Below are positions 44,093-52,486 of a DNA stretch of 64,000 nucleotides, one piece after another. Positions within the stretch are counted from its first letter, which is position 1. The number at the start of each line of letters is the position of its first letter. The stretch is from NCBI GenBank assembly GCA_017942005.1, contig JAGAVJ010000021.1, positions 62,001 to 126,000 of the forward strand. The letters are read 5' to 3'. The translations under genes and the position numbers were made by a program. The notes beneath the pieces are model-generated. The model ran no database searches. It was given only the letters and a program-made list of their open reading frames with translations, and was not told where the DNA came from. Origin of the DNA: Clostridia bacterium (GTDB lineage: Bacteria; Bacillota; Clostridia; Oscillospirales; CAG-272).

Positions 44093-44152
44093 ATGAAAGA
44101 ACATTATGTTACACCAGATGAAATTGAACTTCCAGAAATTCCATTAGAATAA
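44093..44152 (+). CDS. 19-residue peptide, candidate precursor 2
   Basis: Sequence MKEHYVTPDEIELPEIPLE, ending at TAA. It begins 11 bases after the first peptide and has no clear Shine-Dalgarno, so it would depend on translational coupling. It shares Y-x-T-P and I-E with peptide 1. Its C-terminal ELPEIPLE nearly equals ELPELPLE at the mature N-terminus of the SLH protein. Expression is uncertain. Confidence 0.45.
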   Translation: MKEHYVTPDEIELPEIPLE

Positions 44153-44160
44153 AATGAAAC

Positions 44161-44205
44161 GCACTCTGTATACCAGATAATTAAATAGTCTGTATACAGA
44201 GTGTT
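44161..44205 (+). terminator. Hairpin between peptide genes and enzyme genes
   Basis: CACTCTGTATAC and GTATACAGAGTG form a 12-bp perfect stem followed by TTCTTAT. With a weak T-tail it probably attenuates rather than stops, which would give more peptide than enzyme transcripts. Confidence 0.55.
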
Positions 44206-44229
44206 CTTATATACGCAATGGAGAAAACG

Positions 44230-44922
44230 ATGTTTTCCATAAAACTTGCCAACCATATCTTTACAGTTCAAAATCAATATTCCTATGTTGAACGCTTGTG
44301 TCACGGCTATTTATGTGATAAACCCGGCATACCGATCACTGTGACAGAGGAGGAAATTGAGAGGGAACAGACTGCCGATATCCAATTTTCAAAAGAATAT
44401 CTGGAAAGCCTTGCCGTTTACCGCAAAATCTGTGAGTATCTTTTGCACGATGATATCCTTCTGTTTCATGCATCTGCCGTTATGCTGGACGGAAAGGCAT
44501 ATCTGTTTACAGCGCCGAGCGGAACAGGCAAGAGTACCCATGCAAGGTTGTGGCGTGAAAAATTTGGAAATCGGCTGGCGGTAATCAATGACGACAAGCC
44601 GCTTTTATCGATTACAAAAGACTGTATTACCGTGTACGGAACACCTTATGCAGGCAAGGAACATCTGCAAACGAATACCTGTGCCAGAGTTAATGCAATT
44701 GTGTTTTTGCATCAGGCGCCGGAGAATACGGTATGCAGATTAAACGCGCATGAAGCGTATCCGAAACTGCTGAATCAGGCATACCGTCCTGCCGACAGCA
44801 CAGGGATGATCAAAACCATGGATTTGATAAAATGCTTGTCCCAGCTTCCCCTGTATTCGCTTCACTGCACGATTTCACAGGAAGCCGTAGACCTGCTATA
44901 TTCGCAATTAAAGGAGCTATAA
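44230..44922 (+). CDS. HPr-kinase/phosphorylase-like ATPase of peptide cluster
   Basis: A 230-residue protein. The HprK-type P-loop lies in LLFHASAVMLDGKAYLFTAP then SGTGKSTHARLW (GxxGxGKST), followed by VINDDKPLLSI (Walker-B-like Asp pair) and TPYAGKEHLQTN. Such stand-alone kinases accompany PqqD and nucleotidyltransferase genes in lasso-peptide and other peptide clusters, where some phosphorylate the precursor. The ATG at 44230 has GGAG six bases upstream; an ATG four codons earlier (44218) contains that GGAG and is less likely. PqqD follows after two bases. Confidence 0.82.
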   Translation: MFSIKLANHIFTVQNQYSYVERLCHGYLCDKPGIPITVTEEEIEREQTADIQFSKEYLESLAVYRKICEYLLHDDILLFHASAVMLDGKAYLFTAPSGTGKSTHARLWREKFGNRLAVINDDKPLLSITKDCITVYGTPYAGKEHLQTNTCARVNAIVFLHQAPENTVCRLNAHEAYPKLLNQAYRPADSTGMIKTMDLIKCLSQLPLYSLHCTISQEAVDLLYSQLKEL

Positions 44923-44924
44923 AC

Positions 44925-45194
44925 ATGAAATTGAAAAATGGATTTATTCTCCATGATGTGGGAGACGAACATTTTGTGGTTGCTACAGAAGATGCATTAA
45001 AGACGTTTCACGGAATGATTCGCAACAATGCAAGCGCCAATTTCATCTTTCAGCAGCTGCAAAGAGATACAACAGAAGAGAAAATTGTTGCAGCAATGCT
45101 GAAAAAATATGATGCACCAAAGGAAGTCATTGCTTTCGATGTACACCGTGTGATTGCACAGATACGGAAAGCCGGTCTTTTGGATGAAGGATGA
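44925..45194 (+). CDS. PqqD-family peptide-recognition protein
   Basis: An 89-residue protein with the PqqD fold: NGFILHDVGDEHFVVAT (N-terminal beta region), NASANFIFQQLQRDTTEEKI and IAQIRKAGLL (helical region). PqqD-like domains are RiPP recognition elements that bind leader peptides and present them to modifying enzymes. AAAGGAG lies before the ATG at 44925. Its 3' end overlaps the peptidase start by 11 bases. Confidence 0.88.
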   Translation: MKLKNGFILHDVGDEHFVVATEDALKTFHGMIRNNASANFIFQQLQRDTTEEKIVAAMLKKYDAPKEVIAFDVHRVIAQIRKAGLLDEG

Positions 45195-45651
45195 AACTGC
45201 GGTGATTGCTGCACAGCTGCGGGCAGGAAAAACAGTGGTGACTTCAACGCGCGGCGTCAGCATGGAACCGCTCTTGCATGAAGACAAAACCCTTGTCACC
45301 CTTCAGCCGGTACAAAGGACACTTTGCGTAGGAGAATTGCCGATTTTCCTTCGTAACGACGGAAAATATGTCATTCACCGCATCATTGAGGTGCATGACG
45401 CCTATTATCGTACAAGAGGAGATAACTGTCTGTCGTCGGAAACAGTACCGCATACATCGGTACTCGGTGTTGTTACCGAGATATACAGAAATGGAAGCTA
45501 TCTCAAGGTGACTGACAAAAAGTATCTATTATATGTATGGATATGGAGAATTACAACGCCGCTCAGACTTATGATATTCAGAGGAATCACATGGTTAAAA
45601 CGTATCATCAGACGGATTCGTCAAAAGAAGAAAAAAGAGAACAATACCTAA
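45184..45651 (+). CDS. S24/S26-type signal peptidase with Ser/His site
   Basis: A 155-residue protein. TSTRGVSMEPLLHEDK carries the catalytic Ser motif (SMxP). The second motif reads KYVIHRIIEV, with His where bacterial type I leader peptidases have Lys. That is the ER-type (SipW/archaeal) arrangement. RTRGDNC is the third conserved box. A C-terminal hydrophobic segment with a very basic tail (RIIRRIRQKKKKE) would anchor it to the inner membrane face. It may cut the peptide or a partner in this cluster. Its start overlaps PqqD and its end overlaps the next gene. Confidence 0.82.
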   Translation: MKDETAVIAAQLRAGKTVVTSTRGVSMEPLLHEDKTLVTLQPVQRTLCVGELPIFLRNDGKYVIHRIIEVHDAYYRTRGDNCLSSETVPHTSVLGVVTEIYRNGSYLKVTDKKYLLYVWIWRITTPLRLMIFRGITWLKRIIRRIRQKKKKENNT

Positions 45652-46811
45652 AAGCAGAATATGCCATGCTGTATCTTACCGCCTGCGGCTTGCACGGTAT
45701 AAAACCCGATATTGCAGCGGTACGTGCAATGGACTTGGAAGCGGTCTATGCCATCAGTCATCAACAAAGCTTATCCGCGATTACCTTTACAGCGCTTGCG
45801 CTGACAGAAGATGAAAATTTGCATCACACACCGATTTTTCTGCGGTGGCAGGAAGCGAAAAACAAGGCGATTGCAAAAAACGCTTTGCTGGATATCGAGC
45901 GGACAAAACTGTGTGCCTTTCTTGATGAAAAGCAAATATGGTACTTGCCGTTGAAAGGGATTGTCTTAAAAACATTTTATCCAAAACCGGAAATGCGCCA
46001 GATGGCAGACAATGACATTTTGTTTGATGCTGCATATGAGCAAACGGTACATGACTATTTTACTGCACAAGGGTATACTTCAAAGTCTTATGGTGTGAGC
46101 CACCATGATATTTATCAAAAACCGCCGATATTGAACTTTGAAATGCATACTGACTTATTTTATAAAACCCATGATCCAGTATGGGATACATATTATTCCG
46201 ATATCAAGTCCAGACTTCTTTGCGATCATCACTATGCCTATCGGTTTCGTGATGAAGATTTTTATATCTATCTGATAACACATATGTATAAGCATTACAG
46301 CTTTGGCGGTATAGGTGTACGTTCTCTTTTGGACTGCTATGTCTACAATCGCGTAAAAGGGACTGCCCTGGATTGGTGCTATGTGGAATGTGAGTTGGAA
46401 AAATTAGGGATTCTCACATTTGAAAAGAAAATGCGGCAGCTTGCATGGAACGTTTTTTCGTGTCCGGATAATCCTTCTTTTTCAAAGCTGTTACCGGAAG
46501 AACAGGACGCTTTGACGTACTTTTTTGCATCCGGAACATATGGCTCTGTTACGCATCGTGTACAGAATGATTTAAAAAAAATAAACGGGCAAAGCTCACA
46601 GGTTCCGATTATGGTACGGTTGAGCTATATCATAACACGTTTTTTCCCGGATCCTGCGTTTATGCGGGTATGGTGCAATTGCTATTGTCCTTTTTTGAAA
46701 TTACACCCCAAACTGTTCTTTCTTGCCTACCCATATCGTATTTTAACGAAGGGATTTAAAAATATGAGGCAATATATCAAGGAATGTCATATCATTATGA
46801 AAATTAAATAA
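45591..46811 (+). CDS. Nucleotidyltransferase family protein (NTP_transf_5)
   Basis: A 406-residue protein. The nucleotidyltransferase core contains IWYLPLKGIVLKTFYPKPEM followed by RQMADNDILFD, the GS/DxD-like metal site. Relatives occur with HprK-like kinases and PqqD in lasso-peptide and polysaccharide clusters; they may add a nucleotide or sugar-phosphate to a peptide. The chosen ATG at 45591 has AGAGGAA six bases upstream and overlaps the peptidase gene by 61 bases. The frame is open 18 codons further up. It closes the operon before a strong terminator. Confidence 0.82.
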   Translation: MVKTYHQTDSSKEEKREQYLKAEYAMLYLTACGLHGIKPDIAAVRAMDLEAVYAISHQQSLSAITFTALALTEDENLHHTPIFLRWQEAKNKAIAKNALLDIERTKLCAFLDEKQIWYLPLKGIVLKTFYPKPEMRQMADNDILFDAAYEQTVHDYFTAQGYTSKSYGVSHHDIYQKPPILNFEMHTDLFYKTHDPVWDTYYSDIKSRLLCDHHYAYRFRDEDFYIYLITHMYKHYSFGGIGVRSLLDCYVYNRVKGTALDWCYVECELEKLGILTFEKKMRQLAWNVFSCPDNPSFSKLLPEEQDALTYFFASGTYGSVTHRVQNDLKKINGQSSQVPIMVRLSYIITRFFPDPAFMRVWCNCYCPFLKLHPKLFFLAYPYRILTKGFKNMRQYIKECHIIMKIK

Positions 46812-46828
46812 TACCGTCTAATACGAAG

Positions 46829-46875
46829 AAAAAACGCAATACCGCAGGAAAAAACTTGCGGTATTGCGTTTTTTA
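46829..46875 (+). terminator. Intrinsic terminator ending the peptide cluster
   Basis: AAAACGCAATACCGCAGG and CTTGCGGTATTGCGTTTT form a long stem with a T-tail. Together with the repeat at 47018 it fills the 46812-47124 gap. A TATACT near 46994 may be the -10 of the recombinase promoter, without a good -35. Confidence 0.85.
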
Positions 46876-47017
46876 TTTTATAAAAAGTCGTTTCCTATGT
46901 ACCGTACATGCTGCATGTGCAAGCGTCATGATCATTCACAAAATTTCTATGATCTGCTCATATTACAGTAGTTTTTTGATCTATGATTATGGTATACTGA
47001 ATATATGAAGGAGTGAT

Positions 47018-47733
<716 letters not shown>

Positions 47734-47870
47734 GTTTATTTCCGTACAGGAGACTTTTATGGTTTCCTTTCTCACTTGAACATGTCTGTACAGTTCTCTT
47801 ATGTGGTTAGAATAATTTACAATTTTAGTCTTGCGATTATTCGACACTTCATATATAATTATTATAATAT

Positions 47871-47938
47871 GAGTTCGATGAGGAGATGCTTTTTGAAAAA
47901 AGCACCTCCTCAAACTCCACCGCAAAAACTTTTATAAT
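47871..47938 (-). repeat. Dispersed hairpin repeat, near-identical to the copy at 11.3 kb
   Basis: On the plus strand it reads GAGTTCGATGAGGAGATGC, a stem with the following GCACCTCCTC, then AAACTCCACCGCAAAAACTT. It is the inverted counterpart of 11281-11340, 36.5 kb away. It follows the recombinase gene by about 140 bases. Confidence 0.75.
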
Positions 47939-47974
47939 TACAATGATAGACTGGTAAGAAAGGATGAGCGAGTG

Positions 47975-48097
47975 ATGGAATATATGTCTTACACTAAAGA
48001 TGCGGATAAGTGGGATATTTCAAAAAGATGGAAACCAAGTCTGAAAAATAAATTTTTCAGACCGTGTTTTGTGGCTTACGCCACAACTCCACATTAG
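47975..48097 (+). pseudogene. Excisionase-like helix-turn-helix gene fragment ending inside repeat element
   Basis: A 40-codon frame starts MEYMSYTKDADKWDISKRW after AAGAAAGGATGAG. This resembles the first ~20 residues of small excisionase/MerR-like DNA-binding proteins found on mobile elements (xEYxSxxEAAEKWGISxRxV form). From codon 21 on, the frame reads straight into the three-hairpin element (48037) and stops in its ACATTAG. The rest of the gene is missing. This suggests that the element arrived by insertion or by a deletion joining it to the gene. Confidence 0.6.
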
Positions 48098-48136
48098 AAA
48101 GGAAATAACTTTTACAAAGTAAAAGTTATGGTCATA
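48037..48136 (+). repeat. Three-hairpin ribosome-site element, copy 3 (before the response regulator)
   Basis: Hairpin 1 GTCTGAAAAA/TTTTTCAGAC, hairpin 2 TTGTGGC/GCCACAA, ACTCCACATTAGAAAGGAAA with the Shine-Dalgarno, hairpin 3 AACTTTTAC/GTAAAAGTT, then ATGGTCATA. Compared with copy 1, stem 2 changes an A-T pair to G-C and stem 3 a C-G pair to T-A, both with the partner changed. This element, the fragment before it and the repeat at 47871 fill the 47734-48139 gap. Confidence 0.85.
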
Positions 48137-48844
48137 ATCATGAATGAATACAAAATAATGATCGTTGATGATGAGCCGGACATATTGGAGCTGCTTGAAA
48201 AATCACTTGCCGTCGAGGGCTTCCGCCATATCATAAAAATAGACAACGGACTTTCTGCGGTAAGCTCCTGCAAGGAATTACAACCTGACGTGATTATTTT
48301 GGACGTTATGCTGCCGGGGCTTGACGGTTACGAGGTCTGCAAACGAATTCGAGCGTTTTCCCATTGCCCGATTTTATTTCTTTCATCAAAGAATGATGAA
48401 TTGGATAAAATACTTGGTTTGGCTGTCGGCGGAGACGATTATGTAACAAAGCCGTTCAGTCCGAAAGAGGTGGCTTTCCGCGTAAAAGCGCAGCTGCGCC
48501 GGGTAGAGTATAGGCAGCATCCACTGAAAGAACAGTCCATAAAGGTTGGGGCATTGAACATTGATCCGGAGGGCTGCCGGGTCACGAAAGATGGAAAGGA
48601 GATTGAACTGACTGCCCGCGAATTTGAAATCCTGCAATACATGGCGCAGAATATCGGACGTGTCATAAGTCGTGAAAGGCTGTATGAAACGGTATGGGGT
48701 GAGGACAGTTACGGGTGTGATAATACAATTATGGTGCATATCCGGCACTTGCGGGAAAAGATTGAAAATAACCCCGCCTACCCAAAATACCTTATCACCA
48801 TGAAAGGCTTGGGCTACAAGTTGGTAAATCCCCATGAAACATAA
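48128..48844 (+). CDS. OmpR/PhoB-family response regulator
   Basis: A 238-residue regulator. Receiver domain: IMIVDDEPDILELLEKSL, phospho-accepting Asp in VIILDVMLPGLDGYE, and Lys in VTKPFSPKEV. The C-terminal winged helix (GRVISRERLYETVWGED, NTIMVHIRHLREKIE) binds DNA. If translation starts at the ATG of the repeat element, it gains four residues (MVII) before MNEY; the ATG at 48140 is the conserved start. The Shine-Dalgarno of the element lies before hairpin 3. It overlaps the kinase gene by 11 bases and likely controls the ABC genes downstream, as in bacitracin/lantibiotic response modules. Confidence 0.93.
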   Translation: MVIIMNEYKIMIVDDEPDILELLEKSLAVEGFRHIIKIDNGLSAVSSCKELQPDVIILDVMLPGLDGYEVCKRIRAFSHCPILFLSSKNDELDKILGLAVGGDDYVTKPFSPKEVAFRVKAQLRRVEYRQHPLKEQSIKVGALNIDPEGCRVTKDGKEIELTAREFEILQYMAQNIGRVISRERLYETVWGEDSYGCDNTIMVHIRHLREKIENNPAYPKYLITMKGLGYKLVNPHET

Positions 48845-50255
48845 ACTGAAACACAATCCCTTTCTTCATACAGCGGTGATATTGGTTGTCCTTTTTGTCA
48901 TTCTGATTATGTTCGCAATCGGTATGTTTTACTATGTCTTTGCAATTCCAGAGCCAGAAGGATTCAGTCTTGCTTCATGGCCGAATACCTTTACCGACAA
49001 TTTTTCTGAATGGATAGAAGAAAAAAACGGGAGTATCGGTGTAAAAGAAATCGGCATAGAACGGTTGGATAAATACGGCTTGTGGGTACAGATTGTTGAC
49101 GAAAACGGACAAGAACGATTTGCGCACAACAAGCCTGCTTACTATCCGGACAGTTACAGCATGGCAGAGATGATCTCCCTTGCTGAAAGCAGATATGAAA
49201 ACGGATATACCGTTTTTATCAATACTGTTACGCTTTCGGATAGGACACTCAACTATGTGATTGGCTTTCCTTATGCTGTTGGAAAGTATATGCTGTATTA
49301 TAACGGTGAAAATGTGGCGCGGTTGTCACCATTCACAAAAACCGTGGTGTTTTTGTCTGCCGCTGTTTTGGTTTTTTGCGCCTTTGCGTATACATTTTGG
49401 CTTTCCCGAAAGCTGTCAACTGTGATCGGTGGTATTAGAAACATCATGCAAAACAATTACAAGCCTTTAAAGGAAGCAGGGATCTTCGGGGAAACATACA
49501 ACTCGCTGAATAAAATGAATATGGAAATCCGGCGCAGTGAGAAGGTACAACAGGAAACCGACCGTACCAGAAAGGAATGGATAACAAATATTACCCATGA
49601 CTTGAAAACCCCTCTTTCGCCGATAAAAGGATATGCGGAGCTTCTTTCCACAGGAAGCAGTCTTGATTTACAGACGGTGCAGGACTGGGGGAAACTGATT
49701 TTGAAGAATGCAGATTACATGGAAACGCTGATGAACGATTTAAAACTGACATATCAGCTCGAAGCTGGAGCAATCCCCTATACTCCACAGGAAATACGGA
49801 TCGTTCGTTTCCTGAAAGAGTTGGTAATCGATATCATAAACGATCCTGCTTTTTCAAAGCGGACGATAGCGTTTGAAAGTGGTATGTCGGAGCTGATAGC
49901 TGTAGTTGACCCCGATCTTCTGCGCCGCGCTGTCGGGAATATCGTTATCAACGCCCTTGTGCATAATCCCCCTGATACCAAAGTTAAAATAACGGTTAAC
50001 AAAACCCCGGATAACTGCCTGTCTATTTCCATTTGCGATAATGGAAGCGGCATGGACGAAACAGAACTGTCCGACTTGTGGAACCGTTATTACAGAGGAA
50101 CGAACACCAAAGAACGGTCAGAAGGCAGCGGACTTGGGCTTGCCATTGCAAAGCAGATTGTCACGCTTCATGGCGGCGAAATTGCCGTCAAGAGCAGTCC
50201 CGGTGTGGGGACGAAATTTATAATCCTGCTTCCGCTTGGGGCTGCTGCAAATTAA
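48834..50255 (+). CDS. Membrane sensor histidine kinase
   Basis: A 473-residue kinase. Two membrane helices (about residues 13-35 and 165-185: VVFLSAAVLVFCAFAYTFWL) enclose a ~120-residue extracytoplasmic sensor region. A HAMP-like linker leads to the phospho-acceptor His in NITHDLKTPLSPIKGYAELL. The ATPase domain has N (NIVINALVHN), G1 (ICDNGSGMDE) and G2 (SEGSGLGLAIAKQI) boxes. It pairs with the regulator whose gene it overlaps. A terminator follows and separates it from the ABC genes. Confidence 0.93.
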   Translation: MKHKLKHNPFLHTAVILVVLFVILIMFAIGMFYYVFAIPEPEGFSLASWPNTFTDNFSEWIEEKNGSIGVKEIGIERLDKYGLWVQIVDENGQERFAHNKPAYYPDSYSMAEMISLAESRYENGYTVFINTVTLSDRTLNYVIGFPYAVGKYMLYYNGENVARLSPFTKTVVFLSAAVLVFCAFAYTFWLSRKLSTVIGGIRNIMQNNYKPLKEAGIFGETYNSLNKMNMEIRRSEKVQQETDRTRKEWITNITHDLKTPLSPIKGYAELLSTGSSLDLQTVQDWGKLILKNADYMETLMNDLKLTYQLEAGAIPYTPQEIRIVRFLKELVIDIINDPAFSKRTIAFESGMSELIAVVDPDLLRRAVGNIVINALVHNPPDTKVKITVNKTPDNCLSISICDNGSGMDETELSDLWNRYYRGTNTKERSEGSGLGLAIAKQIVTLHGGEIAVKSSPGVGTKFIILLPLGAAAN

Positions 50256-50291
50256 GATGAAATTAAGATACGCAAAAGCAACACATAAGAT

Positions 50292-50334
50292 AGGTGGTCT
50301 ATACTAATAAGCATAGGCCGCCTACCTTTTTTTG
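50292..50334 (+). terminator. Intrinsic terminator between kinase and ABC genes
   Basis: TAGGTGGTCTAT pairs with ATAGGCCGCCTA (G-T pairs included) and is followed by CCTTTTTTTG. The ABC genes therefore probably have separate regulation, possibly by the regulator upstream. Confidence 0.75.
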
Positions 50335-50367
50335 TGTGCCTATGATTAAAACAAGGAGGATTTTGTT

Positions 50368-51273
50368 ATGGAATTACAACTACAGCATTTAAGCAAACAC
50401 TATGGTACCAAATACGCGGTTCATGATGTTAGTACCACGCTTTCGCCCGGCGTGTATGGTCTGCTTGGTGCAAACGGTGCGGGAAAGACGACGTTAATGC
50501 GTATGCTCTGCGGCGTTTTAGCGCCCACTTTTGGCAGGATTTGTTTGGATGGGCAGAGCATTGAGAAATTGGGGGAAGATTATTACGCCCATTTGGGCTA
50601 TATGCCGCAGGACTTTGGCTTTTACCCCGACTTTACTGCACGCGAATTTATGCGATATATGGCGGCGGTGAAGGGGCTTGACAAAAAAGAAGTAAAAGAC
50701 CGTACAGAGGAATTATTAAAATTGGTGAATCTGCATCATGTAGCAGACAAAAAAATCAAATTCTTTTCCGGCGGCATGAAGCAGCGTTTAGGAATTGCTC
50801 AGGCAGAGCTGAACTCCCCTGACATTCTCATATTAGACGAGCCGACTGCCGGGCTCGACCCCAAAGAGCGTGTGCGCTTTCGCAATCTGATATCTGATTT
50901 TGCAAAGGAAAAAATTGTCATTCTGTCTACCCATATTGTATCGGATGTTTCCTATATCGCAGATACCATTTTGATGATGAAAGACGGAACATTTCTGCTG
51001 CAAGAGCCTATGGCTGCTGTAACCGACTGTATCAGAGGCAAGGTATGGGAGCTTTTGGTGAGTGACCGGGAAGCCGCAGAATACAGCAGCCGCTTTTCCG
51101 TTGTTAATCTGCACCATGAAAATGGAAAAGTACGTTTGCGCATGATCCATGAAACAATTCCGGCAGCGGACGCTATCACGGTCCAACCGAGTTTAGAAGA
51201 TTTATTCTTATATTACTTTGGAGAAGAAGCCGGGACAGAAAGGAGCGAATCAGGTTATGTTAGTAAAATATGA
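50368..51273 (+). CDS. ABC transporter ATP-binding protein
   Basis: A 301-residue ABC ATPase. Walker A GLLGANGAGKTTLMRMLCG, Q-loop YMPQDFGFYPD, signature FFSGGMKQRLGIAQAEL, Walker B ILILDEPTAGLDP and switch His in ILSTHIVSDVS are all intact. The C-terminal ~70 residues are an accessory domain typical of drug or bacteriocin export ATPases. AAGGAGG precedes the ATG. Its 3' end overlaps the permease gene by 17 bases. The pair behind a two-component system suggests a peptide-antibiotic response transporter; the substrate is unknown. Confidence 0.94.
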   Translation: MELQLQHLSKHYGTKYAVHDVSTTLSPGVYGLLGANGAGKTTLMRMLCGVLAPTFGRICLDGQSIEKLGEDYYAHLGYMPQDFGFYPDFTAREFMRYMAAVKGLDKKEVKDRTEELLKLVNLHHVADKKIKFFSGGMKQRLGIAQAELNSPDILILDEPTAGLDPKERVRFRNLISDFAKEKIVILSTHIVSDVSYIADTILMMKDGTFLLQEPMAAVTDCIRGKVWELLVSDREAAEYSSRFSVVNLHHENGKVRLRMIHETIPAADAITVQPSLEDLFLYYFGEEAGTERSESGYVSKI

Positions 51274-52486
51274 ATTTTTGAAGATACTCCGAAAAAAATC
51301 CACACGGATTGTCATGGCAGTCAGTCTGCTTGTAACGGCGTTTCTCTTTGGTCTGCCGATCCTGCAATTCCAGACCTATCATCAGGAGGGGGTAATCAAA
51401 GGATTTGAAGGGATCAACTATGAAAAGGAACAGACAGCGAAGTATGCCGTCTCTCTGACAGATACGTACATCACCGAAGCAATCCGCGAGGTACAGCAGC
51501 TTTTTGACAATCCCGATTATGTGGGGTATGACGGTCACGAGCGTTTTTTAATCGAGAACGCCTATTGGGATAATATTGCGCCAAAGGAAGCCCTATTGGG
51601 GATGATTGCCAAAAACTTTGCAAATCCAAACGAAAGCGTGGGGTATAATTCTCTGCCGGAATTGGACATTTCAGAGGGTGTAAACTTCTATCGGGCAAGA
51701 CAGGAAAAAATCGAAAAACTGTTAAATGCTTCTTCTAATGGAATGTCCGAGAAACAAAAGACGTATTGGCAAAACATGAACAGCAAAGTTGATGAACCGT
51801 TTCAATATGGCTACTACAAAGGATGGGAGGTTATAATAAGCAGCTTTGAGCTGCTGACATTTGCACTTTTCGCTGTCTGCATCGTGATTGCCCCTGTCTT
51901 TTCCGGCGAGTATCAAGCCGGAACAGATGCGGTAATTCTATCGGCAAAATATGGAAAAACAAAGCTTACCACGGCTAAAATCATAGCTTCCTATCTGTTC
52001 GGGGTGTTAGCCTTTACGCTCCATGTCATCATAGCGCTTGGACTGCCTCTTGCAGCATTCGGCTTTGAGGGGTGGGATTTGCCGCTGCAAATTGCAAACA
52101 CGACAATACCGTATCCGCTTACATTCCTGCAGGCTGCGCTTATCCAGTTAAGCGTGGTTTACCTTGTATTGTCCGCCCTGATTGGCTTGACGCTTCTGCT
52201 GTCAGCAAAAATGAAAAGTCCATATCTTGTGCTTACCGTGCTTGCGCCAGTTCTTTTTATTCCACTGTTTCTCTCACCTAACGGGACAACAGGCGTATAT
52301 AACTTAACTTTGTTTTTATTACCGTACCGAGCCACTGTGCCGGAGCTTGGAAACTATATCTCCTATCAGTTTGGCGGGATAGTCTTTGACGCATTTACCA
52401 TGAGAGCCATTTTGTATGCGGTGCTTACGATGATTATGCTGCCAATTGCAAGAATTGGATTTAAGAAACATCAGGTATCAGCATAG
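51257..52486 (+). CDS. ABC-2-type permease
   Basis: A 409-residue membrane protein with six predicted helices: one near the N-terminus (IVMAVSLLVTAFLFGLPIL), a large ~150-residue extracytoplasmic loop, then five in the C-terminal half (LTFALFAVCIVIAPVFSG, SYLFGVLAFTLHVIIALGL, LIQLSVVYLVLSALIGLTL, LVLTVLAPVLFIPLFL, ILYAVLTMIMLPIARIG). It is the membrane partner of the preceding ATPase. The ATG at 51257 (MLVKYEFLKILRKK) is the likely start, with AAAGGAG 12 bases upstream. An upstream ATG at 51218 has no ribosome site. Confidence 0.9.
   Translation: MLVKYEFLKILRKKSTRIVMAVSLLVTAFLFGLPILQFQTYHQEGVIKGFEGINYEKEQTAKYAVSLTDTYITEAIREVQQLFDNPDYVGYDGHERFLIENAYWDNIAPKEALLGMIAKNFANPNESVGYNSLPELDISEGVNFYRARQEKIEKLLNASSNGMSEKQKTYWQNMNSKVDEPFQYGYYKGWEVIISSFELLTFALFAVCIVIAPVFSGEYQAGTDAVILSAKYGKTKLTTAKIIASYLFGVLAFTLHVIIALGLPLAAFGFEGWDLPLQIANTTIPYPLTFLQAALIQLSVVYLVLSALIGLTLLLSAKMKSPYLVLTVLAPVLFIPLFLSPNGTTGVYNLTLFLLPYRATVPELGNYISYQFGGIVFDAFTMRAILYAVLTMIMLPIARIGFKKHQVSA

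Noticed and set aside
36497..46811. Lasso-peptide cluster
   Set aside because: Kinase, PqqD and nucleotidyltransferase genes fit, but no asparagine-synthetase-like cyclase or transglutaminase-like protease is present, and the peptides lack a lasso-type core.
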